Source: Conexibacter woesei Iso977N (GTDB lineage: Bacteria > Actinomycetota > Thermoleophilia > Solirubrobacterales > Solirubrobacteraceae). From it: DNA of 64,000 nt. Under the pieces are notes generated by a model, which searched no databases, was not told where the DNA came from, and saw only the letters and a list, made by a program, of their open reading frames with translations. The stretch lies in contig NZ_AUKG01000001.1 of NCBI RefSeq assembly GCF_000424625.1, positions 2,046,001 to 2,110,000 of the forward strand. Direction: 5' to 3'. The position numbers and the translations under genes are program-made. Positions within the stretch are counted from its first letter, which is position 1. Every line of letters begins with the position of its first letter. This document shows positions 51,745-61,751 of the stretch, piece after piece.

Positions 51745-52329
51745 TCAGCGCAGCGCGTTGGCGACGCCCTGGCGGGCGCGGCACACCAGCGCCTTGCTCG
51801 CGCCGGCCGAGACGCCGAGGGCGCGGCCGATCGAGCTGTGCGAGCGGTCCTCCAGCTCGTGCATGACCAGCGCGCGGCGCTGGCGGTCCGGGAGCTGCTC
51901 CAGGCCGGAGACGACGTCGTCGAGCTTCTGGCGGTTGGCGATCATCGAGACCGGGCCGGGACCGTGGTCGGCGAGGACGGCCTCGTGCGGGTCGAGGTCG
52001 GTCGTGCGATTGGGCTTGCGCAGCTGGTCGAGGCAGCGGTTGCGGACGATCGCGTGCAGCCACGGGCGCAGGGCGATCTCGGCGTCGTTGGAGCGCATCG
52101 AGCGCAGCGCGCGGACGAACGCGTCCTGCACGACCTCCTCGGCGTCGTGATGCCGGCCGCCGAGGACCTGGCGGGCGTAGGCGGTCAGCGGCGCCTCGTA
52201 GCGCTGGACGATCGCGGTGAAGGCGGCGTCGGAGCCGGTGCGAGCGGCGGCGACGAGCGCGTCGTCGGAGGCCGAGCCGGCGCGGGGAGTGCGGGGAGTG
52301 CGGGTCAGGGTGCTGCTCATGTCCACCAT
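51745..52329 (-). CDS. ECF-type sigma-70 family RNA polymerase sigma factor
   Basis: 194 residues. Region 2 covers about 30-100 (AFTAIVQRYEAPLTAYARQVLG... AEEVVQDAFVRALRSM... WLHAIVRNRCLDQLR). Region 4 covers about 135-192 (LDDVVSGLEQLPDRQRRALVMHELEDRSHSSIGRALGVSAGASKALVCRARQGVANAL). No anti-sigma gene lies beside it. It is divergent from the FHA-HTH gene and ends 46 nt before the GT-C gene start, so it could be co-transcribed with it. ATG at 52329 or 52320. Confidence 0.9.
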   Translation of the reverse strand: MVDMSSTLTRTPRTPRAGSASDDALVAAARTGSDAAFTAIVQRYEAPLTAYARQVLGGRHHDAEEVVQDAFVRALRSMRSNDAEIALRPWLHAIVRNRCLDQLRKPNRTTDLDPHEAVLADHGPGPVSMIANRQKLDDVVSGLEQLPDRQRRALVMHELEDRSHSSIGRALGVSAGASKALVCRARQGVANALR

Positions 52330-52412
52330 GTTCGCCGCGATGCGGTGGCGTGCCCAGGGACCCGAGGGCTAGAGGTGTGCCACCCCAGGTGAGGTCCGTT
52401 CACACCTAGGGC

Positions 52413-52418
52413 TAGGCT
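52413..52418 (+). promoter_or_regulatory. Leaderless -10 element (TAGGCT) for the FHA gene
   Basis: TAGGCT lies 7 nt before GTG 52426. Confidence 0.5.
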
Positions 52419-52425
52419 GCGGGAT

Positions 52426-53108
52426 GTGTCGTCCGGAGAGGAATCGCCGCTCGCGGCTCACGCCGCGTCGCCCGCCGAGATCCAGGAGCGTCTGGTCGCC
52501 GAGCGCGCCGGTGCGCCGTTCCTGGTCCTGCGCGACGGCAGCGGGCAGCAGCGGTTGGTGCGGTTGGACGGCGACCGGCTGAGCGTCGGGCGCGGTGAGA
52601 CCAACGACGTCCCGCTGCCGTGGGACACCGAGGTGTCGCGGCTGCACGCCGAGCTGGAGCGGATCGCGGGGGAGTGGACGGTCGTCGACGACGGGTTGTC
52701 GCGGAATGGGACGTTCGTCAACGGCACCCGCATCTCCGGCCGCGTCCGGCTGCGCGACGGCGACGTCCTGCGCATCGGCCGCACGACGCTCGGCTATCGC
52801 CGCCCGGACTCCGAGGACTCCGCGGAGCACACCGTCGTCGCCGGCGACTTCTTCACGCTGACCGACATCCCGTCGACCCAGCGCCAGGTGCTCGTCGCGC
52901 TCGCCCGTCCCTACAAGCAGGCCGAGTTCGCGACACCCGCGACCAACCAGGCGATCGCTGCCGAGCTGCACCTCAGCGTCGACGCCGTCAAAGCCCACCT
53001 CCGCTCGCTCTTCCAGCGCTTCGGCATCGAAGCCCTGCCCCAGAACCAGAAGCGCTCCACCCTCGTCGCCGAAGCCTTCCAGCGCGGCGTCATCACGCCC
53101 CGGGATCT

Positions 53109-53112
<4 letters not shown>
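52426..53112 (+). CDS. FHA-domain protein with C-terminal helix-turn-helix
   Basis: 228 residues. The FHA domain spans about 44-125 and has its phosphothreonine-binding residues: GR at 55-56, S71 and H74 in VSRLHAELE, and NG at 94-95 in RNGTFVNG. The C-terminal part (about 145-225) is a winged-helix/LuxR-like segment (ATNQAIAAELHLSVDAVKAHLRSLFQRFGI). This makes it a probable phosphothreonine-controlled transcription factor. Its stop shares CTAG (53109-53112) with the convergent Ser/Thr kinase, the obvious candidate partner. Confidence 0.87.
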
Positions 53113-55139
<2,027 letters not shown>

Positions 55140-55241
55140 GCCGCACGCCCGGCGGCAGCGGTTTGATGGGACGGCCTGCTCACTGGTCGGCGACGGTATC
55201 GACTCGGCACGCCGGAAGGTCCGCCGCGCCGACCGACCAAC

Positions 55242-55247
55242 TAGGAT
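55242..55247 (+). promoter_or_regulatory. Leaderless-type -10 element (TAGGAT) for the PAP2 gene
   Basis: TAGGAT lies 11 nt before ATG 55259 and excludes the 32 extra codons of the longer frame. Confidence 0.45.
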
Positions 55248-55258
55248 GGGCCGCCTCG

Positions 55259-56191
55259 ATGCGCCTGTCGTCAGCCCTTCGCGTTGCAGCGTGGGGCGTT
55301 GTCGCGGCCGGTGTGACGGTCCCGCTCGTTCGCCGGCGTGCGCGGATCCCACCGCCGGTCGTCTCCGCCTCCGCCGCTGCCGCACCGATCGCCCTCAGCA
55401 TCGCCCTGCCGCGTTCCAAGAAGCGCGACGTCGCGCTGTGCGCGCTGCAGATGTACGCGTACACGGTCACCTACCAGATGCCCAACGACGACCCGGAGGC
55501 GCTGGAGCGCAAGGTCCACCTGGACTACCCGGCGCGGATCGACCGGATCCTGGGCCTGGGCGAGATGCCCAACGTCCGCCTGCAGCGCTGGTTCTCCGTG
55601 CCCGGCAAGATCCGCAAGCGCGACCAGGTCCTGGTCTGGTCGCATTGGCTCTGGTTCCTGTTCCCGCACGGCACGGTCGCCTACATCCTCTGGCGCCACC
55701 CGGACCGCTTCCCGCGCACGGCGGCGCTGACCTACGCGGTCTTCGACCTCGGCCTGATCGGCTACTGGGCGGTCCCGACCGCGCCGCCGTGGTACGCGTC
55801 GCTGCACGGCCGCCTCGGCGAGCAGGGCGACGTCGCGATCCGCCGCATGATGGTCGAGCACGGCGAGGCGTTCTGGAAGGACTCGTGGGAGCCGATGTAC
55901 GCGGTGCTGGGCGGCAACCCGCTGGCGGCGATGCCGTCGCTGCACTTCGCGACGTCGCTGCAGGCCGCGCACCTGCTGTCCGAGGCGGGACCGGTCGAGG
56001 GCGCGATCGGCTGGACCTACGCGCTGACGCTCGGCTTCGCGCTCGTCTACCTCGGCGAGCACTACCTGATCGACCTGCTCGTCGGCGCGACGCTGACGGA
56101 GTCCGTCCGGGCCGCCGCGCCGGTCGCCGGCAGGCCGCTGGGCCGGATCGCGGCCGCGCTGCAGGCGCTGGAGCGCCGGGCGCACTCGTAA
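55259..56191 (+). CDS. PAP2-superfamily membrane phosphatase/phosphotransferase
   Basis: 310 residues, about six membrane helices. The active-site motifs are AMPSLHFATSLQAAHLL (PSxH, near 225) and YLGEHYLIDLLVGATL (the second His and Asp, near 268). The central region has HWLWFLFPHGTVAYILW and AVPTAPPWYA, a pattern of the inositol-phosphotransferase-like (PAP2_3) branch in actinobacteria. Role in phospholipid or inositol-lipid metabolism is inferred. Divergent from the Ser/Thr kinase. Confidence 0.85.
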   Translation: MRLSSALRVAAWGVVAAGVTVPLVRRRARIPPPVVSASAAAAPIALSIALPRSKKRDVALCALQMYAYTVTYQMPNDDPEALERKVHLDYPARIDRILGLGEMPNVRLQRWFSVPGKIRKRDQVLVWSHWLWFLFPHGTVAYILWRHPDRFPRTAALTYAVFDLGLIGYWAVPTAPPWYASLHGRLGEQGDVAIRRMMVEHGEAFWKDSWEPMYAVLGGNPLAAMPSLHFATSLQAAHLLSEAGPVEGAIGWTYALTLGFALVYLGEHYLIDLLVGATLTESVRAAAPVAGRPLGRIAAALQALERRAHS

Positions 56192-56238
56192 CCTGCCGCG
56201 CGGGCTGGCACCCTCTGTAACGGGCGTCCGCGACCCGG

Positions 56239-56247
56239 TACTATACA
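56239..56247 (+). promoter_or_regulatory. -10 region (TACTATACA) for trxB
   Basis: Overlapping TACTAT and TATACA hexamers occur about 36-40 nt before ATG 56283. Together with a GGAAGGA ribosome binding site near 56267-56273 this is a conventional leadered promoter, unlike most in the window. Confidence 0.45.
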
Positions 56248-56282
56248 AAGTGAAGCGACCTGAACTGGGAAGGACCCACCAC

Positions 56283-57308
56283 ATGGCAGCCGACGTCGAG
56301 AACGTGATCATCATCGGGAGTGGCCCCGCGGGCTACACGGCCGCGCTGTACACCGCGCGCGCCAACCTGAAGCCGATCGTGATCGAGGGCTTCATGTGGG
56401 GTGGCCTGCTCCAGCAGACCACCGAGGTCGAGAACTTCCCCGGCTTCCCGGCCGGCGGCATCGACGGTCCCACGCTGATGACCAAGATGCGCGAGCAGGC
56501 CGAGGACTTCGGCTCGCGCTTCATCACCGACCAGGCGACGTCGGTCAAGCTCTCCGACGAGCCCGGCGGGATCCACGAGGTCCACGTCGGCCAGGACGTC
56601 TACCGCGCCCGCACGGTGATCCTGTCGATGGGTGCCGAGCACAAGAAGCTCGGCGTGCCCGGCGAGCAGGAGCTCTCCGGCGCCGGCGTGTCCTACTGCG
56701 CGACCTGCGACGCCGCGTTCTTCAAGGACCAGGTGATCATGGTCGTCGGTGGCGGCGACTCCGCGCTGGAGGAGGCGATGTTCCTCGCCAAGTTCGGCCG
56801 CAAGGTCGTCCTCGTCCACCGCCGCGACGAGCTGCGCGCCTCGAAGATCATGCAGGACCGCGCTCGCGCGATGGAGAACATCGAGTTCAAGACGCCGTAC
56901 GTCGTCGAGTCGTTCCTGGCCGGCGACGGCCCGTTCAAGCGGATCGCGCGCCTCAAGCACGCTGCGACCGACGCGACCGAGGACGTCGAGATCGGCGGCG
57001 CGTTCATCGCGATCGGCCACGAGCCGCAGAGCGAGATCGTCGACGGCGTGATCGCCACCGACGACGAGGGCTACGTCAAGGTCGACGGCCGCTCGACCCG
57101 GACCAACGCGCCGGGCGTCTTCGCCGCCGGCGACCTCGTCGACCACACCTACCGCCAGGCGATCACCGCCGCGGGCTCCGGCTGCCAGGCCGCGCTCGAC
57201 GCCGAGTGGTACCTGCGCGACACGCCCCAGGTCCCGACGCCGCCCTCCCTCGAGGAGAGCGGCGACCTGGCCGAGGCGCAGTGGGCGCCCGCGGCCGAGA
57301 CGGCCTAG
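56283..57308 (+). CDS. trxB: Thioredoxin reductase
   Basis: Transfers electrons from NADPH through FAD to thioredoxin. 341 residues: FAD motif IIGSGPAGYTAALY at 11-24, redox pair CATC (C139, C142) in YCATCDAAFF, NADPH motif VVGGGDSALEEA near 154-165 with HRRDELRAS, and C-terminal FAAGDLVDHTYRQAITAAGSG. A 30-residue Glu/Ala-rich tail extends beyond the usual end. ATG 56283 with GGAAGGA upstream is preferred over GTG 56250. No thioredoxin gene follows. The stop shares CTAG with the convergent protease. Confidence 0.95.
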   Translation: MAADVENVIIIGSGPAGYTAALYTARANLKPIVIEGFMWGGLLQQTTEVENFPGFPAGGIDGPTLMTKMREQAEDFGSRFITDQATSVKLSDEPGGIHEVHVGQDVYRARTVILSMGAEHKKLGVPGEQELSGAGVSYCATCDAAFFKDQVIMVVGGGDSALEEAMFLAKFGRKVVLVHRRDELRASKIMQDRARAMENIEFKTPYVVESFLAGDGPFKRIARLKHAATDATEDVEIGGAFIAIGHEPQSEIVDGVIATDDEGYVKVDGRSTRTNAPGVFAAGDLVDHTYRQAITAAGSGCQAALDAEWYLRDTPQVPTPPSLEESGDLAEAQWAPAAETA

Positions 57309-57886
57309 CGGCGCCGCTTCGCCCTCGTCTTCTTCTTGACGACCTTCGCCTTCGCGACCCTCGCCGGCTTCTTCGGCGGGGTCGCGGCGGCGCGCGGTGC
57401 CGCGGGCACGCCGGTCTCGGCCGGCTCGGCCATCGCCGCGCACTCCGGCGCCGGCTGCACGTAGCTGAAGTACATGATGTCGGTCGGGTCGGCGACGTGG
57501 TCGTGGCCGTCGAGGTGGCCGATCTCGTGGATCACGACCGTGCACAGCTTCGGCCAGTCCCACGTCGTCGCCGTCGACAGCGTCACCTGGCAGTCGCTGT
57601 TGCGCGACGGCTGACCGAAGTCGTCGACCGGGTTGACCCACGACGACTGCGCGTTGAGCGACGGGTCCAGCGTGCCCCAGCGGATCGACACCTTGCCGCC
57701 GCACGGCGTCATGCCCCAGTGGTCGGCGCCCATCGCCAGCAGCAGGTGCAGCGTCGAGCCGCCGGTCGGCCACCTGGCGGCGGGGTTGTCGTCGGCACGC
57801 GCCGCGACGGGGGCGAGCGTGACGGCGAGGAGCGCCGCGCAGAGCAGCGCGACGAGCAGGCGGGAACGGTGCGGCGTGCCATCCAT
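57305..57886 (-). CDS. Exported matrixin-like zinc metalloprotease
   Basis: 193 residues. The signal peptide (LLVALLCAALLAVTLAPVAARA) is followed by a compact metzincin domain. It has zinc motif HEIGHLDGHDH at 120-130 (H120, E121, H124, H130) with the Met-turn in DIMYFSY at 136-142. The domain has Cys in TPCGGKV, SDCQVT and KLCTVV. The C-terminus is a Pro/Lys/Arg-rich basic tail (from about 170), possibly a wall-attachment segment. At about 100 residues the catalytic domain is short for matrixins, with no propeptide. Confidence 0.82.
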   Translation of the reverse strand: MDGTPHRSRLLVALLCAALLAVTLAPVAARADDNPAARWPTGGSTLHLLLAMGADHWGMTPCGGKVSIRWGTLDPSLNAQSSWVNPVDDFGQPSRNSDCQVTLSTATTWDWPKLCTVVIHEIGHLDGHDHVADPTDIMYFSYVQPAPECAAMAEPAETGVPAAPRAAATPPKKPARVAKAKVVKKKTRAKRRR

Positions 57887-57976
57887 GGCGCGGAGCGCAT
57901 CGGCCGTCTCAGCCCTTTGGATGAGGAACCCGCGCGTGCCATGGCCAGATCTCTTGCCATCCACCCAAACCGGGGG

Positions 57977-57982
57977 TACGAT
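57977..57982 (+). promoter_or_regulatory. -10-like hexamer TACGAT for the GAF-LuxR gene
   Basis: TACGAT lies 40 nt before ATG 58023, with a GGGAGGAG Shine-Dalgarno at about 57996-58003. The Shine-Dalgarno fits a TTG at 58014 better than the ATG. Confidence 0.4.
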
Positions 57983-58022
57983 CGCCTCCGTCTTAGGGAG
58001 GAGAAGGGGTCACTTGCAAGCC

Positions 58023-58883
58023 ATGGATGTGCTGACTCGTCCATTGGGTCCCGTAGCGGAGGCGGCCAAGCGCCTGCGCGGCGTTCAGCGCGCGATGACG
58101 CGGCTGTCCAGCTTGGACTCGGTCGCGCGGCTGGTCTCGGCCGCGCCGCGCGAAGCGTGCCGCGCCGTCGGCTTCGAACGCGCGATGTTGTCCCACATCC
58201 GCGGCGATCGCGTGAGCTTCGCGAGCGTGAGCTTCGAGGGCGATCCGATCATGGCCGCCGACTTCGCGCGGCTGGCCCGCGCGGTCCGGCCGCGGCTGGA
58301 CCGCTGCGCGCCCGAGCACGAGGCGGTCGTCCGCCAGATGCCGGTGCTCGTCCGCGACGCGCAGACCGCGACCGGGCTGTTCCGGCCGCTGACGCACGTC
58401 GCGCGCACGTCGTCCTACGTCGTGGCGCCGATCGTGCGCGACGGCCACACGGTCGGGCTGCTGCACGCCGACCACTTCGGCACCGGCAGGGTGCTCGACG
58501 AGCTCGACCGCGAGCTGCTCTGGACGTTCGCGACCGGGATCGGCTGGGCGATGGACGACATCGCCGGCCGCGGCACGCGCCGCGCGGCCGACGAGGACGG
58601 CGAGCCCGCCGAGGAGCCGCTGCTGACCGCTGCCCGGCTCGGCGGCGCCGAGCTCGACGGCGAGCTGTCGGGCCACCCCGGCCGCCTCGCATCGCTGACC
58701 GCGCGCGAGCTGGAGGTCCTGCACCTCATGAGCGAGGGCGCGTCGAACGCCGCGATCGGCACGGCGCTCGTGATCTCCCAGGCGACCGTGAAGTCCCACG
58801 TCCGCCACATCCTGCGCAAGCTCGGCGCGGCCAACCGCACCGAGGCCGTCAGCCTGTTCCTCGCCACCGGCGCCCGCCGCTAG
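58023..58883 (+). CDS. GAF-domain LuxR-type transcriptional regulator
   Basis: 286 residues. The N-terminal GAF-like sensor spans about 25-185 (LVSAAPREACRAVGFERAMLSHI... SSYVVAPIVRDGHTVGLLHADHF). After an acidic linker comes the C-terminal LuxR helix-turn-helix (about 222-280: SLTARELEVLHLMSEGASNAAIGTALVISQATVKSHVRHILRKLGAANRTEAV). No phosphorylation-type receiver. The start may be TTG 58014 (three residues longer). No target is obvious, but the convergent exported-protein cluster (58.9-64 kb) is adjacent. Confidence 0.88.
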   Translation: MDVLTRPLGPVAEAAKRLRGVQRAMTRLSSLDSVARLVSAAPREACRAVGFERAMLSHIRGDRVSFASVSFEGDPIMAADFARLARAVRPRLDRCAPEHEAVVRQMPVLVRDAQTATGLFRPLTHVARTSSYVVAPIVRDGHTVGLLHADHFGTGRVLDELDRELLWTFATGIGWAMDDIAGRGTRRAADEDGEPAEEPLLTAARLGGAELDGELSGHPGRLASLTARELEVLHLMSEGASNAAIGTALVISQATVKSHVRHILRKLGAANRTEAVSLFLATGARR

Positions 58884-58925
58884 CGGCGAGCGTCGCCGCC
58901 GCGCAGCGGCTCCGCTTCACCGTCG

Positions 58926-60263
58926 CTACTTGACGGTGAAGCGGATGACGTTGCGGCCCGGGGCCGGCGCGTCGATGTACCTGTTCTCGTCGGAGGCCTT
59001 GACCTCCAGGACGTAGCTGCCCGCGGGCAGCGTCATCGCGAAGCTGTAGGAGAACGTCGAGACCGGGTCGCCGACGTCGCCGGGGAACCAGGTGGCGTAC
59101 TTGGTCCCGCACCTCCTCATCGACTGCAGGAGGGCCGTCGAGTCGTTCCACTGGGTGCAGCGGGTGACGGTCTTGTACCTGTACTTGACCTTGGTCCTCC
59201 TGCCCCGCTTGGCCTTCTTCCTGGCCTTGACCTTGACCTTCACCCTGGTCCTCACCGTCCGCGTCAGCCGCATCTGGACGCCGCCGACGCCGTTGGGGTC
59301 CAGCGCCAGCGTCCCCTTGACCTGGCCGGGGCCGTGGCGCTTCTTGAAGACCTGCCTGTCCTTGATGTTGGTGACGGTCGCCACCGGGCCGGACGTGTCG
59401 GGCGTGCCGCAGTTGCCGTCGTGGCCGTTGGTCAGGCAGTCCGACGGGTAGTTGGTGACGACGAACGGCGGCGGGTCGTCCCTGACGGTCCCGCAGTTGC
59501 CGTCGCCGCCGTCGGTCGAGCAGACCTGCAGCCGCGACGGCGGCGCGCTGCCCTCCTGAGCGTTGACGGTGACCGTGTGCGGCCCGGCGTTCTGGAGGTT
59601 GACGTAGGCGACGCCGTCGCCGCGCAGCGTGGAGTTGCTGAGCACGGAGGCGCCCTCGTCGGTCGTGACGAGGGCGGTCGACGTCGTCGTCCACTGGCCG
59701 TTGGAGGCCTGCATCGCGTAGATCGCCAGCGGCGAGCCGAAGGTGACGTTCTCGGAGGCCATCTCGTAGTTGCCGGTGTCGAAGAGGTGGACGCCCATCG
59801 GCGTGCCCGTCCAGCAGTTGTTGGCCTTCCTGGCCGCGCACAGCGGGTAGAACAGCACCTCGGTGTTGGCCGGCACGTGGTCGCTGCACGGCGCCGTCGA
59901 GCGGACCGCGCCGATGTAGGCGATCCAGCTCGGCGGGTTGGTGAGGATCATGCTCGTGTCGAGCCCGGTCTTGATCTTCGTGACCGCGAACGTGGACGCG
60001 TCGGCGCCGGTGCCGCTCCACGCGCCGCCGGTCGCCCTGTCCAGCGCGGCGATCGGGCTGTCGCCCGCGCACGTGACGTCGCCCGCGGTGCCGGGGCGCG
60101 TGACCGCGCCGGCCGGGTCGAGGTCGACGCTCGTGCGCGGCACCAGGCCGCCCGCCGACGTCGGCGCCTCGACGCGCACGGTGGTCGGGAACGCCGACGC
60201 GCTGCCCGCGGCCAGCAGGAGCGCGACGAGCGCGGCGAGCAGGAACTTGTACAACAACGACAT
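58926..60263 (-). CDS. Exported protein with Lys/Arg/Val-rich segment
   Basis: 445 residues. A signal peptide (MSLLYKFLLAALVALLLAAGSASA) and a beta-rich body follow, with GGDGNCGT and GHDGNCGT repeated near 252-259 and 281-287. A strongly basic stretch at about 334-370 contains alternating VKVKVK and KYRYKTVTR (360-368). The C-terminus (YVLEVKASDENRYIDAP... IRFTVK) looks like an Ig/pre-peptidase-type sandwich. I know no family. The ATG overlaps the upstream subtilase stop by one base (TGATG). Confidence 0.75.
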   Translation of the reverse strand: MSLLYKFLLAALVALLLAAGSASAFPTTVRVEAPTSAGGLVPRTSVDLDPAGAVTRPGTAGDVTCAGDSPIAALDRATGGAWSGTGADASTFAVTKIKTGLDTSMILTNPPSWIAYIGAVRSTAPCSDHVPANTEVLFYPLCAARKANNCWTGTPMGVHLFDTGNYEMASENVTFGSPLAIYAMQASNGQWTTTSTALVTTDEGASVLSNSTLRGDGVAYVNLQNAGPHTVTVNAQEGSAPPSRLQVCSTDGGDGNCGTVRDDPPPFVVTNYPSDCLTNGHDGNCGTPDTSGPVATVTNIKDRQVFKKRHGPGQVKGTLALDPNGVGGVQMRLTRTVRTRVKVKVKARKKAKRGRRTKVKYRYKTVTRCTQWNDSTALLQSMRRCGTKYATWFPGDVGDPVSTFSYSFAMTLPAGSYVLEVKASDENRYIDAPAPGRNVIRFTVK

Positions 60264-61744
60264 CAACGACGTGCTTTCTTCTTGGCCTTGGCCCTGTGGG
60301 GCTGCTTGTAGGCGCTGAGGCGGTAGGGGACGACGTCCGGGATCGGGTCGCCGGAGCTGTCGTCGGCGGGCGTGGGGGTGACCGCGATGTAGTACGTCCC
60401 GGCGCGCCTCGCGCGCAGGTCGATCTCCGGGTCGTTGACGTAGCCGCCGGTCCCGGCCGCGACGTAGTCGTCGGCGTCGTCGGTCACGTCGAAGTCGCCG
60501 GCGCGCGGGTCGAGCACGTCGAGCTCCAGGACCGCGCCGGGGTCGGCTGCGGTCGCGTTGACGACGAGCCGGTCGCCGACGCTCAACGACACCGGGAACA
60601 CGTCGGCCGGGTCCTTGGCCGGCGACAGGTCGCCCTGGAGCGAGAAGCGCAGCTTGGTCCTCGAGAGCAGCTTGGGGTGCCTGCTCGCGTACCTCCCGCG
60701 CAGCCAGTGCGGGTCGTCGTCGGGCTCGGGCGCCGCGGCGCTGACGACCGGGACCGCCGCGCCGATGCCCGCCGCGACGTTGAGCAGCCCGTAGCCGGTG
60801 GCGTCGTCGCGGCCGCCGACGCCGAGGTCGGTCGCGCTGCTGCGCCGCGCGATCGCGAAGACCTGCGCCGCGCCGGCGGCCGGGTGCAGCTTCTGGATCA
60901 GCGCGACCGCGCCCGCCAGCGTCGCGGCGGCGAACGACGTCCCGGTCGAGAGCCCGTAGCCGAAGCCGCAGGCCGCGGGCGGCAGCGGCGCGATCACGCC
61001 CTCGCCCGGCGCCATCACGTCGAGGTAGGCGCCCGTGCTGTTGAACGTCGACTGCAGCGAGCCCAGCGTCATCGAGCCGGCGACCACGACGTGGGGCAGG
61101 AGCGCCGGCAGCGTCGCGGTCGTCGCGTCGCCGGTCCCGCCGTCGGGCCCGACGACGACCGCGCCGCGCGCCAGCGCGTCGCCGATCGCGGTGCTCAGCG
61201 CCCGGAGGTCGTCGGCGGTCGCGGCGCCCACCGCCGCCCAGCCGGAGATCAGGATCGTCCCCGCGCCGCGGTCGACCGCGAGCCCGATGCCCTTCGCGAT
61301 CGCCGCCGCGGTCGCCGCGCCGGTCGCGTCGTAGATCCGGACCGGCAGGATCGGGCTGGCGGGGGAGACGCCGACGACGCCCGGCCCCGCGCCCGCCGCC
61401 AGCCCCGCGACCGCGGTGCCGTGGCCGCTGCGGTCGCCGGAGAACGGCTGGCCGGTCGTCGCGTCCACGCCGGCCAGGACGCGGCCCGCCAGCTCCGGCG
61501 CTCCGGCGTCGACGCCGTCGTCGAGGATCGCGATCGGCGCCGTGACCACCGGCGCCAGGCCGGCCGCGCCGACCAGCTGCGCGACCTGGGCGCCGACGCC
61601 GTTGGCCGGCAGGCAGTAGCCGGCGGCCGGCAGGGTGACCTCGGGGTGCAGCGACCACGCCGCAGCGCGTCCGTCCGGCGCTCCTGCGGCGGCCGCGGCC
61701 GCGGCGAGCACCGCCGCGGCCGATCCGATCACCGCACCCCGCAC
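60263..61744 (-). CDS. Exported subtilisin-like serine protease (S8)
   Basis: 493 residues. A signal segment (about 1-28) is followed by a catalytic domain with Asp75 (ILDDGVD), His108 (SGHGTAVAG) and Ser270 (STGTSFAAATLAGA). At the oxyanion position, where most subtilases have AxxAGNxG, the sequence is VVVGPDGGTG, placing Asp201 instead of Asn. The prodomain is very short or absent. A C-terminal beta-domain (about 390-475) and a basic tail (HRAKAKKKARR) follow. The GTG lies 7 nt after the upstream gene's stop; it is coupled to the downstream gene. Confidence 0.87.
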   Translation of the reverse strand: MRGAVIGSAAAVLAAAAAAAGAPDGRAAAWSLHPEVTLPAAGYCLPANGVGAQVAQLVGAAGLAPVVTAPIAILDDGVDAGAPELAGRVLAGVDATTGQPFSGDRSGHGTAVAGLAAGAGPGVVGVSPASPILPVRIYDATGAATAAAIAKGIGLAVDRGAGTILISGWAAVGAATADDLRALSTAIGDALARGAVVVGPDGGTGDATTATLPALLPHVVVAGSMTLGSLQSTFNSTGAYLDVMAPGEGVIAPLPPAACGFGYGLSTGTSFAAATLAGAVALIQKLHPAAGAAQVFAIARRSSATDLGVGGRDDATGYGLLNVAAGIGAAVPVVSAAAPEPDDDPHWLRGRYASRHPKLLSRTKLRFSLQGDLSPAKDPADVFPVSLSVGDRLVVNATAADPGAVLELDVLDPRAGDFDVTDDADDYVAAGTGGYVNDPEIDLRARRAGTYYIAVTPTPADDSSGDPIPDVVPYRLSAYKQPHRAKAKKKARR

Positions 61745-61751
61745 GGCCGTC

